Made by a program: the position numbers and the translations under genes. The notes below the pieces were generated by a model. That model saw nothing but the letters and a program-made list of their open reading frames with translations, did no database searches and was not told the origin of the DNA. From an uncultured Sphingomonas sp. (lineage in GTDB: Bacteria; Pseudomonadota; Alphaproteobacteria; Sphingomonadales; Sphingomonadaceae), in assembly GCF_913062585.1 (NCBI RefSeq), contig NZ_CAJXWX010000004.1:62001-126000 (forward strand): a stretch of 64,000 nucleotides of DNA, read 5' to 3'. Positions 55,372 through 64,000 of this stretch are shown here, in pieces (positions within the stretch are counted from its first letter, which is position 1; each line of letters begins with the position of its first letter).

Positions 55372-56750
55372 TCCCGATCGACGGCCAGTTCATTCTTAAC
55401 GCGGCCGGGATGCGCGCTGCGGAAGCCGCGGCGATAGCCCGGGGCGTATCCGAAGCGGAGCTGATGGACTGTGCGGGCCGTGCCGTGGCGCAGGCTGTGG
55501 CCCGGCTGGGTGCGGGGCGCGACATTCTTGTTTTATGCGGGCCGGGCAATAATGGCGGCGACGGCTATATCGCGGCCCAGGCTCTCCGCAGTCTTGGACT
55601 GACCGTTCGGGTCGCGGCGTTGGCCGAGCCCCGCAGCGAAGGGTGCCGCCAGGCGGCATCGCAATGGAACGGCCCTGTAGAGGTGCTCGACCACGCGGCA
55701 CCAGCGCCTGTTCTGCTCGACGCCCTGTTCGGCACGGGCCTGTCGCGCGGCCTGGAAACGGTAGCCGAACAGGCACTGGCCCGGCTGGCGGCCAAGGCCT
55801 GGATACGTATCGCGGTCGACCTGCCCAGCGGGATCGCGACCGATGACGGCAGAGTCCTTGGGGATGTGCCGCGCTTCGATGTCACGCTGGCGCTGGGCGC
55901 GGTGAAGCCCTCGCACGTGTTGCAACCGGCCGCGTCGTATATGGGCCAGGTCCGGCTGCTCGATATCGGCGTGCCGGTGACGAGTTCCGTCCGCGTCATG
56001 GCGCGCCCCGACCTGCCGCAACCGGACGCCAACTCGCACAAATATAGCCGGGGCATGGTGGCGATCGTGGCGGGCAACATGTCCGGCGCGTCGGAGCTGG
56101 CGGCGACAGCGGCGTTGCGGGCAGGCGCCGGTTATGTGCTGCATCTCGCGGCGCAGTCTGGCGGTGGGGCCGCGCAGCCCCATGCCGTTGTCCGGCGCGC
56201 ATTCACGCCGGATGCGCTGGGTGACGAGCGGATCAACGCGATCGTGATCGGTCCCGGTCTCGGCCGCGACGACGATGCCCGGCGGCGGCTCGGCGCGGCG
56301 CTGGGGAGCGGACGGCCGCTGATCGTTGACGGCGACGCGCTCCACCTGGTCGAGGCGCAGGCACTGGCCGAGCATATCGGGCCGAAAATCCTGACCCCGC
56401 ATGGCGGCGAGTTCGCCCATCTTTTCGGCAAGCCAACGGCCGACAAGCTCGGCGCGACGATCGACGCCGCCCGGCGGACAGGCGCGGTCGTCGTGCACAA
56501 GGGCGCCGACACGGTCATCGCCGCGCCCGACGGGCGCGCGATCCTGTGCCCCGAGGCAAGCCCCTGGCTGTCCACCGCCGGGACGGGCGACGTACTGGCG
56601 GGCGCCATCGGCGCGATGCTGGCCGTCGGGCTGGAACCGCTGGCGGCGGCGGAGGCCGGGGTGTGGCTGCACGCACAGGCGGCGAGGCGGCTCGGCCCGG
56701 CTTTCATCGCGGACGACTTGGCAGATGCGCTTTCCGCCGTCAGAGGCTGA
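55368..56750 (+). CDS. nnr: Bifunctional NAD(P)H-hydrate epimerase and ADP-dependent dehydratase
   Basis: Repairs hydrated NADH and NADPH. The 460-residue fusion has the N-terminal epimerase (YjeF_N; LVLCGPGNNGGDGYIAAQAL, LLDALFGTGLSR, AVDLPSGIATDDG) at about 1-210 and the C-terminal kinase-fold dehydratase (VIGPGLGRD, LTPHGGEFAHLFG, STAGTGDVLAGAIGAMLA with the GTGD catalytic Asp) at about 220-455. Coupled by a four-base overlap to the lipoprotein gene. Confidence 0.95.
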   Translation: MIPIDGQFILNAAGMRAAEAAAIARGVSEAELMDCAGRAVAQAVARLGAGRDILVLCGPGNNGGDGYIAAQALRSLGLTVRVAALAEPRSEGCRQAASQWNGPVEVLDHAAPAPVLLDALFGTGLSRGLETVAEQALARLAAKAWIRIAVDLPSGIATDDGRVLGDVPRFDVTLALGAVKPSHVLQPAASYMGQVRLLDIGVPVTSSVRVMARPDLPQPDANSHKYSRGMVAIVAGNMSGASELAATAALRAGAGYVLHLAAQSGGGAAQPHAVVRRAFTPDALGDERINAIVIGPGLGRDDDARRRLGAALGSGRPLIVDGDALHLVEAQALAEHIGPKILTPHGGEFAHLFGKPTADKLGATIDAARRTGAVVVHKGADTVIAAPDGRAILCPEASPWLSTAGTGDVLAGAIGAMLAVGLEPLAAAEAGVWLHAQAARRLGPAFIADDLADALSAVRG

Positions 56751-56754
56751 TGGC

Positions 56755-57951
56755 ATGAGCGATACCATCATCCGCGTCGCCGCCCGGGGCGACGGCGTGA
56801 CCGCGACCGGCCGCCACGCCGCCTTTACCGCGCCCGGCGATTTGCTGGCCGAGGACGGGACCGTCACGCCGGGACCGCATCACCAGACGCCGCCCTGCGG
56901 CCATTTCCCGCGCTGCGGCGGATGCCAGCTCCAGCATCTGGACGATGAAAGCTATGCCGGGTTCGTGACCGACCGGGTCGCCTCGGCACTTGATGCGCAG
57001 GGGCTGGCGGCGCCGCTGCGTCCCACCCATGTCTCGCCGCCGCATAGCCGCCGCCGGGCGACGCTCCATGCCGAGTTCAAGGGCGGGCGCGTCCTGATCG
57101 GCTTCTCGGAGGAAAAGAGCCATGCGATCGTCGACATGGCGGAATGCCACATCCTCGACCCGCAACTCTTCGCGCTGGTCGCGCCCTTGCGGGGGCTTCT
57201 CCAGCGTCTGGGCTTCAAGCGGCGCGGTGACGTCCATCTGACGCTGGCCGATCAGGGCGCGGATGTGCTCGTCACCGGTTTCTCGCCTGACGGGTTGGAG
57301 GCTGCGGAGGCGATCATCGGCTTTTGCCAGCGGCACGGCGTCGCGCGTTTCGCGGTCGATGACGGGCTGGGTCCGGAAACGCGCTGGGAGCCCGAACCGG
57401 TCACGGTGATGCTGGGCGGCATCGGTGTTCCCCTGCCGCCGGGTTCCTTCCTTCAGGCGACGTGCGATGGCGAAGCGGCCCTGGTCGCCGCCGTTCGCGA
57501 AGCGGTGGGAAGTCCGCGCACCACGGCGGACCTATTCGCCGGTCTCGGCACCTTTGCGCTGGCGCTGCCCGGCAAGGTCTATGCGGCTGAGGGCGCGCGC
57601 GATGCGATCCTGTCGCTGAAGGGCGCGGCGAATGCGCAGGGTCGCATGGTCTTTGCCGAGCATCGCGACCTTTATCGCCGGCCTCTCACCAAGGCGGAGC
57701 TGGACCGGTTCGACGCTATCGTCCTCGATCCGCCCCGCGCCGGTGCGCGCGATCAGGCGGATGCGCTGGCCGAGGCGGAGGTGCGTGCCGTCGCCTATGT
57801 CTCGTGCAACCCGGCCAGCTTCGCGCGCGATGCCAAGGCGATGGTCGAGCATGGCTGGACGCTCGACTGGGTGCAGCCGGTCGGGCAATTCCGCTGGTCG
57901 ACCCATGTCGAACTGGCGGCGTGCTTCTCGCGTCAGGCTTCGTCCGGATAA
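56755..57951 (+). CDS. TrmA/RumA (RlmD)-like rRNA or tRNA m5U methyltransferase
   Basis: A 398-residue SAM-dependent RNA uridine C5-methyltransferase. The Fe-S binding set C-x5-C-x2-C ([17 protein letters not shown]) near residues 46-58 and a fourth Cys in AECHILDP are present. The methyltransferase domain shows [13 protein letters not shown] (motif I), [13 protein letters not shown] and the catalytic Cys in [13 protein letters not shown]. The TRAM domain is short. RlmD (U1939) and RlmC are the closest roles; the exact target base is not readable. It overlaps the convergent truA by 19 bases. Confidence 0.9.
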   Translation: MSDTIIRVAARGDGVTATGRHAAFTAPGDLLAEDGTVTPGPHHQTPPCGHFPRCGGCQLQHLDDESYAGFVTDRVASALDAQGLAAPLRPTHVSPPHSRRRATLHAEFKGGRVLIGFSEEKSHAIVDMAECHILDPQLFALVAPLRGLLQRLGFKRRGDVHLTLADQGADVLVTGFSPDGLEAAEAIIGFCQRHGVARFAVDDGLGPETRWEPEPVTVMLGGIGVPLPPGSFLQATCDGEAALVAAVREAVGSPRTTADLFAGLGTFALALPGKVYAAEGARDAILSLKGAANAQGRMVFAEHRDLYRRPLTKAELDRFDAIVLDPPRAGARDQADALAEAEVRAVAYVSCNPASFARDAKAMVEHGWTLDWVQPVGQFRWSTHVELAACFSRQASSG

Positions 57952-58682
57952 TCCGCGCGGACGAAAAACAGCCCGTCCGACGGTGCGTTCAGCCCCAGCT
58001 GCGCACGGTCGCGGGCGTGGAGCGCGGCCTCCACATCATCGGGCGACCAGCGTCCCATGCCGACCAGCGCCAGGCATCCGACCATCGACCGGACCTGATG
58101 ATGCAGGAAGGACCGGGCGGCCGCCCGGATGAACAGGCGCACGCCGTCCCGTTCCACCGACAACAGGTCCAGCGTCCGCACCGGGCTGTCCGCCTGGCAA
58201 TGGACCGAGCGGAAGGTGGTGAAGTCGTGCCGCCCGACCAGCCGTCCGGCGGCGTCCGCCATGGCGCCTTCGTCCAGCGGCGGCGGCACCTGCCACGCCA
58301 GTCCCGCCTCATGGGTCAGCGGCGCGCGCCGGTTGACGATGCGATATTCGTAGGATCGCCGGATGCAGGAAAAGCGGGCATGCCAGTCATCCGCCACCGT
58401 GACGCAGGCGAGGACCGCCACCGGGTTCGGCCTGATCCGCGCGTTGATGGCCTCCATCAGGCGAAAGGGCGCGATGTCCTTGGCGATGTCGACATGCGCG
58501 CGCATGGCGAGGCCGTGCACCCCGGCATCGGTACGCCCCGCCGCATGGACGGCGGTGCGCTCGCCGGTCACGGCGTGGATCGCATCCTCGAGCGCCTGCT
58601 GCACGCTGGGCCCATGCGACTGGCGCTGCCAGCCCATGAAGGGGCGTCCATCAAACTCGACCGTCAGCGCGAATCGGGTCAA
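57933..58682 (-). CDS. truA: tRNA pseudouridine synthase A
   Basis: Makes pseudouridine at positions 38-40 of tRNA. The 249-residue protein has the catalytic Asp in [21 protein letters not shown]-like [22 protein letters not shown] and the [20 protein letters not shown]-terminus. The start is TTG 58682, which overlaps the fmt stop by four bases (TTGA); no ATG fits. The fmt-truA order is common in alphaproteobacteria. Confidence 0.93.
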   Translation of the reverse strand: MTRFALTVEFDGRPFMGWQRQSHGPSVQQALEDAIHAVTGERTAVHAAGRTDAGVHGLAMRAHVDIAKDIAPFRLMEAINARIRPNPVAVLACVTVADDWHARFSCIRRSYEYRIVNRRAPLTHEAGLAWQVPPPLDEGAMADAAGRLVGRHDFTTFRSVHCQADSPVRTLDLLSVERDGVRLFIRAAARSFLHHQVRSMVGCLALVGMGRWSPDDVEAALHARDRAQLGLNAPSDGLFFVRADYPDEA

Positions 58683-59584
58683 AGCTGCGTTCCCGCCGGG
58701 ATGACGAAGCCGCGCAGCAGATCGTCCGCGCTGGACACGCCGCGCCCGGCGCGCTGGACGGTGAGCGGGCGCAGCGCATCGTTTCCGCACGCGATGGTCA
58801 ACCGATCGTCCAGGACTTCGCCCGGCACGCCGCTGCCTTCGACAATATCCGCCGCCAGGATCTTGATCCGCTCGCCCTGATGCTCGAACCACGCACCCGG
58901 AGCCGGGTGGAAGGCGCGGACCTGACGTTCGAGATCGACCGCTGGCCTGGCAAAATCGAGCCGAGTCTCCGCCTTGTCGATCTTGGCGGCATAGGTGATG
59001 CCCTCGACCGGCTGCGCGTGCGGCGGATAGCGATCGGGATCGGCGAGAACCTTGACCATGAGCGCCGCGCCCATCGCGGCCAGTTCGTCGGTCAGTTCGC
59101 CCGTCGTCTTGCTGCCGATCGGGGTCGAACCCTCCAGCCGGACCGGTCCGGTGTCGAGCCCGGCCTCCATCTGCATGATGCCGACGCCCGTCATCAGGTC
59201 GCCCGCTAGGATCGCCCTCTGGATCGGCGCCGCTCCCCGCCAGCGGGGCAGCAGCGAGCCATGGACGTTCAGGCAGCCCAGCCGCGGCGCGTCGAGAATG
59301 GCTTGCGGCAGGATCAGGCCATAGGCCGCGACCACCGCGACATCGGCGTCGAACCCCGCAAACCGCGCTTGTTCGTCCGCTGGCCGCAGCGATACCGGCG
59401 TCAGCACCGGAATGCCCAGGCCCTCCGCCATCTGCTGCACCGGCGAGGGTACTAGTTGCCGCCCGCGTCGCCCGCCGGGGCGGGGCGGCTGGCTATAGCT
59501 GGCGACGACCTGATGCCCGGCCTCGACCAGCGCCTGCAGAACCGGGACGGCAAAGCCCGGCGTACCCATGAAGATGATCCGCAT
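58679..59584 (-). CDS. fmt: Methionyl-tRNA formyltransferase
   Basis: Formylates initiator Met-tRNA using 10-formyl-THF. The 301 residues have [19 protein letters not shown], the catalytic [21 protein letters not shown] (Asn and His) with [12 protein letters not shown], and a C-terminal OB-fold-like domain ([21 protein letters not shown]). First gene of the minus-strand fmt-truA pair and divergent from recR-def; Def removes the formyl group that Fmt adds, so the linkage is functional. Confidence 0.96.
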   Translation of the reverse strand: MRIIFMGTPGFAVPVLQALVEAGHQVVASYSQPPRPGGRRGRQLVPSPVQQMAEGLGIPVLTPVSLRPADEQARFAGFDADVAVVAAYGLILPQAILDAPRLGCLNVHGSLLPRWRGAAPIQRAILAGDLMTGVGIMQMEAGLDTGPVRLEGSTPIGSKTTGELTDELAAMGAALMVKVLADPDRYPPHAQPVEGITYAAKIDKAETRLDFARPAVDLERQVRAFHPAPGAWFEHQGERIKILAADIVEGSGVPGEVLDDRLTIACGNDALRPLTVQRAGRGVSSADDLLRGFVIPAGTQL

Positions 59585-59639
59585 GGCCAAAGCCTCTCCC
59601 CGCTGGCGGGACGGCGCGCAACCCCCTATCTGTTCATCC

Positions 59640-60236
59640 ATGGCATCCCCCGAGATCGAGGCGCTGACCCAGGCGCTGGCGCGTATTCCTGGCCTAGGCC
59701 CCCGATCGGCACGCCGTGCGGTCCTGCATCTGCTGAAGAAGCGGGAGGCGGCGCTGGTCCCGCTGCTGACGGCACTGGGCGCGGTCGAGGAACGGCTGGA
59801 GACCTGTTCGACCTGCGGCAATATCGACACCGCCAATCCTTGCGCGATCTGTGCCGACCCCCGGCGGGACGCGGGCGCGCTGTGCGTCGTGGAGGAAGTC
59901 GCTGACCTATGGGCGCTGGAGCGGTCGCGGCTGTTCCCTGGGCGTTTCCATGTTCTGGGCGGGCGGCTCTCCGCACTGGAGGGTGTTCGGCCCGAAGACC
60001 TGGCGATCGACGCGCTGGTCCGCCGGATCGAAGGCGGCGGGATCGACGAGGTCGTCCTTGCGATGAACGCCACGCTGGAGGGGCAGACGACCGCGCATTA
60101 CATCGCCGAGCGGATCGAGCGTTTTCCGGTGCGCGTGACCCAGCTGGCGCACGGACTGCCGGTCGGCGGCGAGCTGGACTATCTGGACGAAGGCACGCTC
60201 GCCCAGGCGCTTCGGGCGCGGCGGCCGGTCGTCTGA
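59640..60236 (+). CDS. recR: Recombination protein RecR
   Basis: Part of the RecFOR system that loads RecA at gaps. The 198 residues contain the HhH motif ([21 protein letters not shown]), the zinc finger [21 protein letters not shown] (four Cys) and a Toprim domain ([42 protein letters not shown]). Divergent from fmt with 55 bases between, and 45 bases ahead of def. Confidence 0.96.
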   Translation: MASPEIEALTQALARIPGLGPRSARRAVLHLLKKREAALVPLLTALGAVEERLETCSTCGNIDTANPCAICADPRRDAGALCVVEEVADLWALERSRLFPGRFHVLGGRLSALEGVRPEDLAIDALVRRIEGGGIDEVVLAMNATLEGQTTAHYIAERIERFPVRVTQLAHGLPVGGELDYLDEGTLAQALRARRPVV

Positions 60237-60281
60237 CGCCCATGCTTGACGGTTTCCGCCGCTGACCGTAGCGGAACTGTC

Positions 60282-60803
60282 ATGGCCATTCTTCCGATCG
60301 TCGAAGTTCCCGACCCCCGCCTGCGCCTCGTCTCCAAGCCTGTCGAGACGGTGGACGACCATGTCCGCCAGCTCGTCTCCGACATGATCGAGACGATGTA
60401 CGACGCCCACGGCATCGGCCTTGCCGCGATCCAGGTCGGCGTCGACCAGCGCATTCTCGTCATTGACCTTCAGGAGGAAGAGGATGAAGAGGGCAAGCCG
60501 GTCAAGAACCCGAAGGCCTATATCAACCCCGAAATCCTGTCGGTCAGCGACGAGCTGTCGACCTATAACGAAGGCTGTCTGTCGATCCCCGAGCAATATG
60601 CTGAGGTGAAGCGGCCTGCCGCCTGCCAGGTGAAGTGGCTGGACGAAAAGGGCGAGGCGCATGAGGCCGAACTGACCGGCCTGCTCGCTACCTGTATGCA
60701 GCATGAGATCGACCATCTGAACGGGGTGCTGTTCATCGACCATGTCAGCCGGCTGAAGCGCGACATGCTGATGCGCAAGCTGACCAAATTGCGCCGGGGC
60801 TAA
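60282..60803 (+). CDS. def: Peptide deformylase
   Basis: Removes the N-formyl group from new proteins. The 173 residues show all three motifs: [19 protein letters not shown] (metal Cys) and [10 protein letters not shown] (HExxDH). An acidic insertion [16 protein letters not shown] lies between motifs one and two. The terminator-like hairpin at 60818 follows. Confidence 0.96.
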   Translation: MAILPIVEVPDPRLRLVSKPVETVDDHVRQLVSDMIETMYDAHGIGLAAIQVGVDQRILVIDLQEEEDEEGKPVKNPKAYINPEILSVSDELSTYNEGCLSIPEQYAEVKRPAACQVKWLDEKGEAHEAELTGLLATCMQHEIDHLNGVLFIDHVSRLKRDMLMRKLTKLRRG

Positions 60804-60817
60804 GCCTCCTGCGTGTC

Positions 60818-60845
60818 CCCGGTCGAATAGCCTTGTTCGACCGGG
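60818..60845 (+). terminator. Hairpin after def
   Basis: CCCGGTCGAA (60818-60827) pairs perfectly with TTCGACCGGG (60836-60845) around an eight-base loop, 14 bases after the def stop. A short T-containing stretch (TTCGTTCG) follows. Confidence 0.65.
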
Positions 60846-60895
60846 TTCGTTCGTTCTATGTTCCGATCTGTCCTAGTATCTGACAGGTTGCCATT

Positions 60896-62362
60896 ATGCC
60901 CGAATTGATCGCCGTCGCGCTGCTCGCCCTTTTGCTGGGGGGCGTGGTCGGCTGGCTGATGGCGCGGCGCAAGGCCGATGGGCTGGCCGCCGAATTGGCG
61001 ACCGCGACGATGCGCGCGTCGGAGGTTGAGCCGCTGAAGGTTGCCCGTGCGGCGGCGGAGCGGGAGCGGACCGACGCGTTGCAGGCGTTGGCCGAACTTC
61101 GCGGCCGGGCAGCCGATCTCGACATGATCCGGGCCGCCCGCGATGCGGTGGAGGCCGAGCGGAACGCGGCCCTTCGCGAGATTGCCGAACTGCGCGCGCG
61201 GGCGCAGGAGCGCGAGACGGCCTATGCCCAGACGCTCGAGGCGCTGGGGCAGGCCCGCGAACAGATCAACGCGCAGTTCGGTGAAGCGGCGGCGCGTGCG
61301 CTCGAGGTTGCCCAGCGCCAGTTCTTGGAACGCGCCGAGGCGCGCTTCCGCCAGTCCGAGGAGGCTTCGGGCCAGACGCTGAAGGCTTTGCTCGATCCGG
61401 TCCATCAGCGCTTGCAACGCTATGAGGAAGGCGTCCGCAAGGTCGAGGACGAACGCCGCGATGCCTTTGGCGAACTGAAGGGGCAGATCGAGGCGATGCG
61501 CATCGGCCAGGAGCGCGTCTCGGGCGAGGCGGCCAAGCTGGTCAATGCGCTGCGCAATGCCCCCAAGGCACGCGGACGCTGGGGCGAGCAGCAGCTTCGC
61601 AACGTGCTGGAAAGCTGTGGCCTGTCCGAACATGCCGATTTCCAGACCGAGGTCAGTGTCGCCGATGGCGATGGTGGACGGTTGCGGCCCGATGCGATCG
61701 TACGGGTGCCCGGCGGCAAGGCGCTGGTCATCGATGCGAAGGTGTCGCTCAACGATTATCAGGACGCGTTCGGCGCGGTGGACGAGGTCGAGCGGCTCTC
61801 GGGGCTGTCGCGCCATGCGGCCGCGATGCGGGCGCACGTCAATGGGCTGGGCAACAAGAGCTATTGGAACCAGTTCGACGACGCGCCCGACTATGTCATC
61901 ATGTTCGTGCCGGGCGAGCATTTCTTGTCGGCCGCGCTGGAGCATGACCCGACGCTATGGGACTTCGCGTTCGACAAGCGCGTGTTGCTGGCGACGCCGA
62001 CCAACCTGATTGCGATCGCGCGAACCGTCGCGGCCGTCTGGCGGCAGGAGAAGCTGGCGCAGGAGGCCCGGCAGATCGGCGCGCTCGGCAAGGAACTCTA
62101 TGCCCGTCTGGCGGTGATGGGCGGGCATGTGTCGAAGCTGGGCAAGAATCTCGATACCGCGATGACGGCATATAATGCGTTCGTCGGCAGCCTGGAGAGC
62201 CAGGTCCTGACCAGCGCGCGCCGGTTCGAGGCGCTCAACATCGACACCGGTGGCAAGAGCATCGAGCAGCCGCCGATCGGCGAGCAGGCGGTGCGGCCTT
62301 TGACCAAGCTGATGCCGGTGGCGGAACTGACCGGCGCGGAAGAGGGCGCGGCGATTTCCTGA
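60896..62362 (+). CDS. rmuC: DNA recombination protein RmuC homolog
   Basis: A 488-residue membrane-anchored protein: an N-terminal helix (LIAVALLALLLGGVVGWLMA), a long coiled coil (about 25-210, with repeated EAERNAALREIAELRARA patterns) and a nuclease-like PD-(D/E)XK fold domain (GRWGEQQLRNVLES, KALVIDAKVSLNDY, YVIMFVPGEHFLSAALEHD). RmuC proteins limit inversion and rearrangement. IDAK is the nuclease core. Confidence 0.94.
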   Translation: MPELIAVALLALLLGGVVGWLMARRKADGLAAELATATMRASEVEPLKVARAAAERERTDALQALAELRGRAADLDMIRAARDAVEAERNAALREIAELRARAQERETAYAQTLEALGQAREQINAQFGEAAARALEVAQRQFLERAEARFRQSEEASGQTLKALLDPVHQRLQRYEEGVRKVEDERRDAFGELKGQIEAMRIGQERVSGEAAKLVNALRNAPKARGRWGEQQLRNVLESCGLSEHADFQTEVSVADGDGGRLRPDAIVRVPGGKALVIDAKVSLNDYQDAFGAVDEVERLSGLSRHAAAMRAHVNGLGNKSYWNQFDDAPDYVIMFVPGEHFLSAALEHDPTLWDFAFDKRVLLATPTNLIAIARTVAAVWRQEKLAQEARQIGALGKELYARLAVMGGHVSKLGKNLDTAMTAYNAFVGSLESQVLTSARRFEALNIDTGGKSIEQPPIGEQAVRPLTKLMPVAELTGAEEGAAIS

Positions 62363-62389
62363 AACCGCCTGGCGGGTCCTTCCGTCCTC

Positions 62390-62473
62390 CGTTCGCACTG
62401 AGCGCAGTCGAAGTGCACGGGATGACGCTCGCCAAAGGCGGGGCGTGGCCTTCGACCTCGCTTAGACTGAAAG
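62390..62473. repeat. Inverted REP-like doublet between rmuC and the SpoU gene
   Basis: An element beginning CGTTCGCACTGAGCGCAGTCG at 62390 (shown only in part) and its inverted relative around 62453-62473 (CGACCTCGCTTAGACTGAAAG) belong to the same family as the pair at 33806-34022, with more mismatches. The 133-base gap lies between convergent genes and shows no coding frame. Confidence 0.5.
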
Positions 62474-62495
62474 GGGCGCGGGATGGCGGCGGGGT

Positions 62496-63308
62496 TTAGC
62501 CCGCCTTGCCGCCGCCCTGCTGCGCCAACACCTCATAGGCCATGACCGCCGTGGCCACCGCCGCGTTCAGGCTGTCGGCCTTGCCCAGCATTGGGATTTT
62601 CACCAGCGTATCGCATGCGGCGGCGTAATCGTCCGGGATCCCCTGCGCCTCGTTGCCGGTCAGCAGGAAGGTCGGCGCGGAATAGCGTGCCGCGCGATAA
62701 TCCGAATCGGTGTCCAGGCTCAGGCCGACCAGCTGCCCCGGCCCCTGTCGCAGCCAGTCGACAAAGGGCTGCCACTCGGTCCGGACGATCGGCACGGTGA
62801 ACAACGCCCCCATGCTGGCGCGCACCGCCTCCACCGAGAAGGGATCGACGCACTCGCCGACCAGGATCAGGCCGCCGGCGCCGACCGCGTCGCCGGTCCG
62901 CAGGATCGTGCCCAGATTGCCCGGATCGCGCAGGCGTTCGGCGACGAGCCAGATGCCCGCCGACGACCGGTCGAGTTCGCCCAGCGGAACGGCGAATTCC
63001 TCGAATACGCCGACCACCGCCTGTGGATTGTCCTTGCCCGACAGCTTGGACAGGATGTCGGGCGTCGTTTCGATCGCCTCGCCTTCGGAGGCTTCGACCG
63101 CCTCGATCATCTCGCGGACCAGCGGATGTCCGGCGGACGGCCTGGCGTAGAATAACAGGGTGGGGAGGCGCCCGGTCTCGCGCGCTTCGGTCAGGATGCG
63201 CAGGCCCTCGGCCAGGAACTGGCGGGCCTGCTTGCGGTGACGCTTGTCGCGCAGATCGCGCGCCCACTTGATCAGCGGGTTGGAATAAGCGGTAATTTCG
63301 CGAGGCAT
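62496..63308 (-). CDS. TrmH/SpoU family RNA 2'-O-methyltransferase
   Basis: A 270-residue SPOUT enzyme. A substrate-binding N-terminal domain (RDLRDKRHRKQARQFLAEGLR) precedes the knot domain with RLRDPGNLGTILRTGDAVGAGG (motif 1, catalytic Arg; split), ASMGALFTVPIV, FLLTGNEAQGIPDD and IPMLGKADSLNAAVATAVMAYEV (motif 3; split). RlmB or TrmH-like targets in rRNA or tRNA are possible; the exact site is unknown. Its start overlaps the HPr stop by one base. Confidence 0.93.
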   Translation of the reverse strand: MPREITAYSNPLIKWARDLRDKRHRKQARQFLAEGLRILTEARETGRLPTLLFYARPSAGHPLVREMIEAVEASEGEAIETTPDILSKLSGKDNPQAVVGVFEEFAVPLGELDRSSAGIWLVAERLRDPGNLGTILRTGDAVGAGGLILVGECVDPFSVEAVRASMGALFTVPIVRTEWQPFVDWLRQGPGQLVGLSLDTDSDYRAARYSAPTFLLTGNEAQGIPDDYAAACDTLVKIPMLGKADSLNAAVATAVMAYEVLAQQGGGKAG

Positions 63309-63580
63309 CAGTCTTCGCCGAACTTGGCTTCCACGAGGGCCGCAAGCGCCTCGACCGTTGCGTCCGCGCCGTCGCCGGCCGCGCTGATCGTGATGGTGTC
63401 GCCCATCGCGGCGCCCAGCATCATCAGGCCCATGATCGAGGTTCCCGTTACGGTGCTGCCGTCCTTGGCCACCCGGACCTCGCAGGGCTGGGTCGAGGCG
63501 AGGGTGACGAACTTGGCGCTGGCGCGGGCATGAAGACCGCGCCTGTTCGTGATGAGGACGGTGCGGGTCTGCTCCGTCAT
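63308..63580 (-). CDS. HPr family phosphocarrier protein
   Basis: A 90-residue phosphocarrier of the PTS. The phospho-His lies in RRGLHARASAKFV (residue about 17) and the family stretch SIMGLMMLGAAMGD replaces the Ser46 region. The start overlaps the EIIA stop by four bases (ATGA). No sugar permease is nearby, so it belongs to the regulatory, incomplete PTS of alphaproteobacteria. Confidence 0.95.
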   Translation of the reverse strand: MTEQTRTVLITNRRGLHARASAKFVTLASTQPCEVRVAKDGSTVTGTSIMGLMMLGAAMGDTITISAAGDGADATVEALAALVEAKFGED

Positions 63581-63984
63581 GCGGCGGCCTCGCCCAGCAC
63601 CTCGGACGCGACCGAGATATATTTGCGGCCCGCCTCGCGCGCGGCGGCAACCGCATCGACGACCTGCATCGACTTGCGCGCCGAGCCCAGGCGGATCAGC
63701 ATCGGCAGGTTCATGCCCGCAATCACCTCGACCCGGCCACGCTCCATCAGCGAGATGGCGAGGTTCGACGGGGTGCCGCCGAACAGGTCGGTCAGCACGA
63801 TCACGCCGCGCCCGGCATCGACGGTGGAAATGGCGGCAGCGATATCGGCGCGCCGCTCCTCCATGTCATCCTCCGGCCCGATCGCGATGGTGGCGATCCG
63901 CTCCTGCGGGCCGACCACATGTATCATCGCGGTCACGAACTCATCGGCGAGCCGCCCGTGCGTCACCAGAACCAGACCGATCAT
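63577..63984 (-). CDS. Mannose-type PTS EIIA protein
   Basis: A 135-residue EIIA(Man)-fold protein. The phospho-His lies at LVTHGRLADEFV (residue about 9), with VLTDLFGGTPSNLAI and AGMNLPMLIRL typical of the family. ATG 63984 is used; GTG 63993 would add three residues and would overlap an in-frame stop (TGA at 63988-63986 on the minus strand) that may end the preceding gene, possibly rapZ, of which only a few codons are in the window. It shares an overlapping operon with HPr and the SpoU gene. Confidence 0.93.
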   Translation of the reverse strand: MIGLVLVTHGRLADEFVTAMIHVVGPQERIATIAIGPEDDMEERRADIAAAISTVDAGRGVIVLTDLFGGTPSNLAISLMERGRVEVIAGMNLPMLIRLGSARKSMQVVDAVAAAREAGRKYISVASEVLGEAAA

Positions 63985-64000
63985 GTCAGACACGCATATC

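Overview
The window is about 66 percent G+C, almost fully coding, and reads as a chromosomal segment of a sphingomonad (Alphaproteobacteria, Sphingomonas or a close relative). The evidence is the gene set and order: aroB-aroK beside xerD and accA, a CckA-type hybrid kinase, dapA-smpB-DUF2062, a RapZ-side EIIA(Man)-HPr pair, type II NADH dehydrogenase and Flp pilins. There is no rRNA, CRISPR array, prophage or insertion sequence. One tRNA is present (CAT anticodon, probably Ile2).

Layout. 0-5 kb: shikimate genes aroB (cut by the window edge) and aroK on the minus strand, then a plus-strand run of a small membrane protein, a large secreted protein, xerD and accA. 5-6 kb: two orphan Flp pilins and mutT. 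6-17 kb: an accessory catabolic island. A DUF5695-like glycosidase is divergent from a GH127 beta-L-arabinofuranosidase, which is followed by a Delta1-pyrroline/piperideine-2-carboxylate reductase-type enzyme, a DUF885 peptidase, a DHDPS-fold deaminase/dehydratase, a GntR regulator and an amino acid permease. 17-26 kb: regulatory and accessory genes, namely an MHYT-GGDEF-EAL protein, a TetR regulator with three operator-like palindromes and two apparent pseudoenzymes, a small lipoprotein, a secreted S1 protease, a zinc-less MDR dehydrogenase, NDH-2 and a second GntR. 26-34 kb: nadE, an Excalibur protein, a Spx/ArsC-like protein, panB, a YfgM-like protein, bamB and der. 34-45 kb: bacterioferritin, the tRNA, a second small lipoprotein, an M28 peptidase, ettA, a GAF histidine kinase, a NYN-domain protein, DoxX, greB, a soluble lytic transglycosylase and dapA. 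45-53 kb: smpB-DUF2062, two tandem M13 metallopeptidases, cckA and a stand-alone receiver. 53-64 kb: ilvD, a lipoprotein, NAD(P)HX repair, an RNA methyltransferase, truA/fmt against recR/def, rmuC, a SpoU methyltransferase, HPr and EIIA.

The most interesting stretch is the 6-17 kb island. GH127 enzymes of the HypBA1 type remove beta-L-arabinofuranose from hydroxyproline-linked arabinan of plant extensins. The co-directional genes encode enzymes that look like those handling the pyrroline-carboxylate intermediates of hydroxyproline breakdown. This suggests one locus that strips the sugar from hydroxyproline-rich plant glycoprotein and uses the imino acid. A shared ATAC-N-GTAT palindrome upstream of GH127 and of the DHDPS-fold gene, with a GntR gene in the run, supports common control. 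The second notable stretch is the TetR unit at 19.7-21.6 kb, whose two target genes look like known enzyme folds without their catalytic residues.

All functional calls come from motifs and remembered family sequences; no database search was run. The long antisense reading frames are treated as high-G+C shadows.
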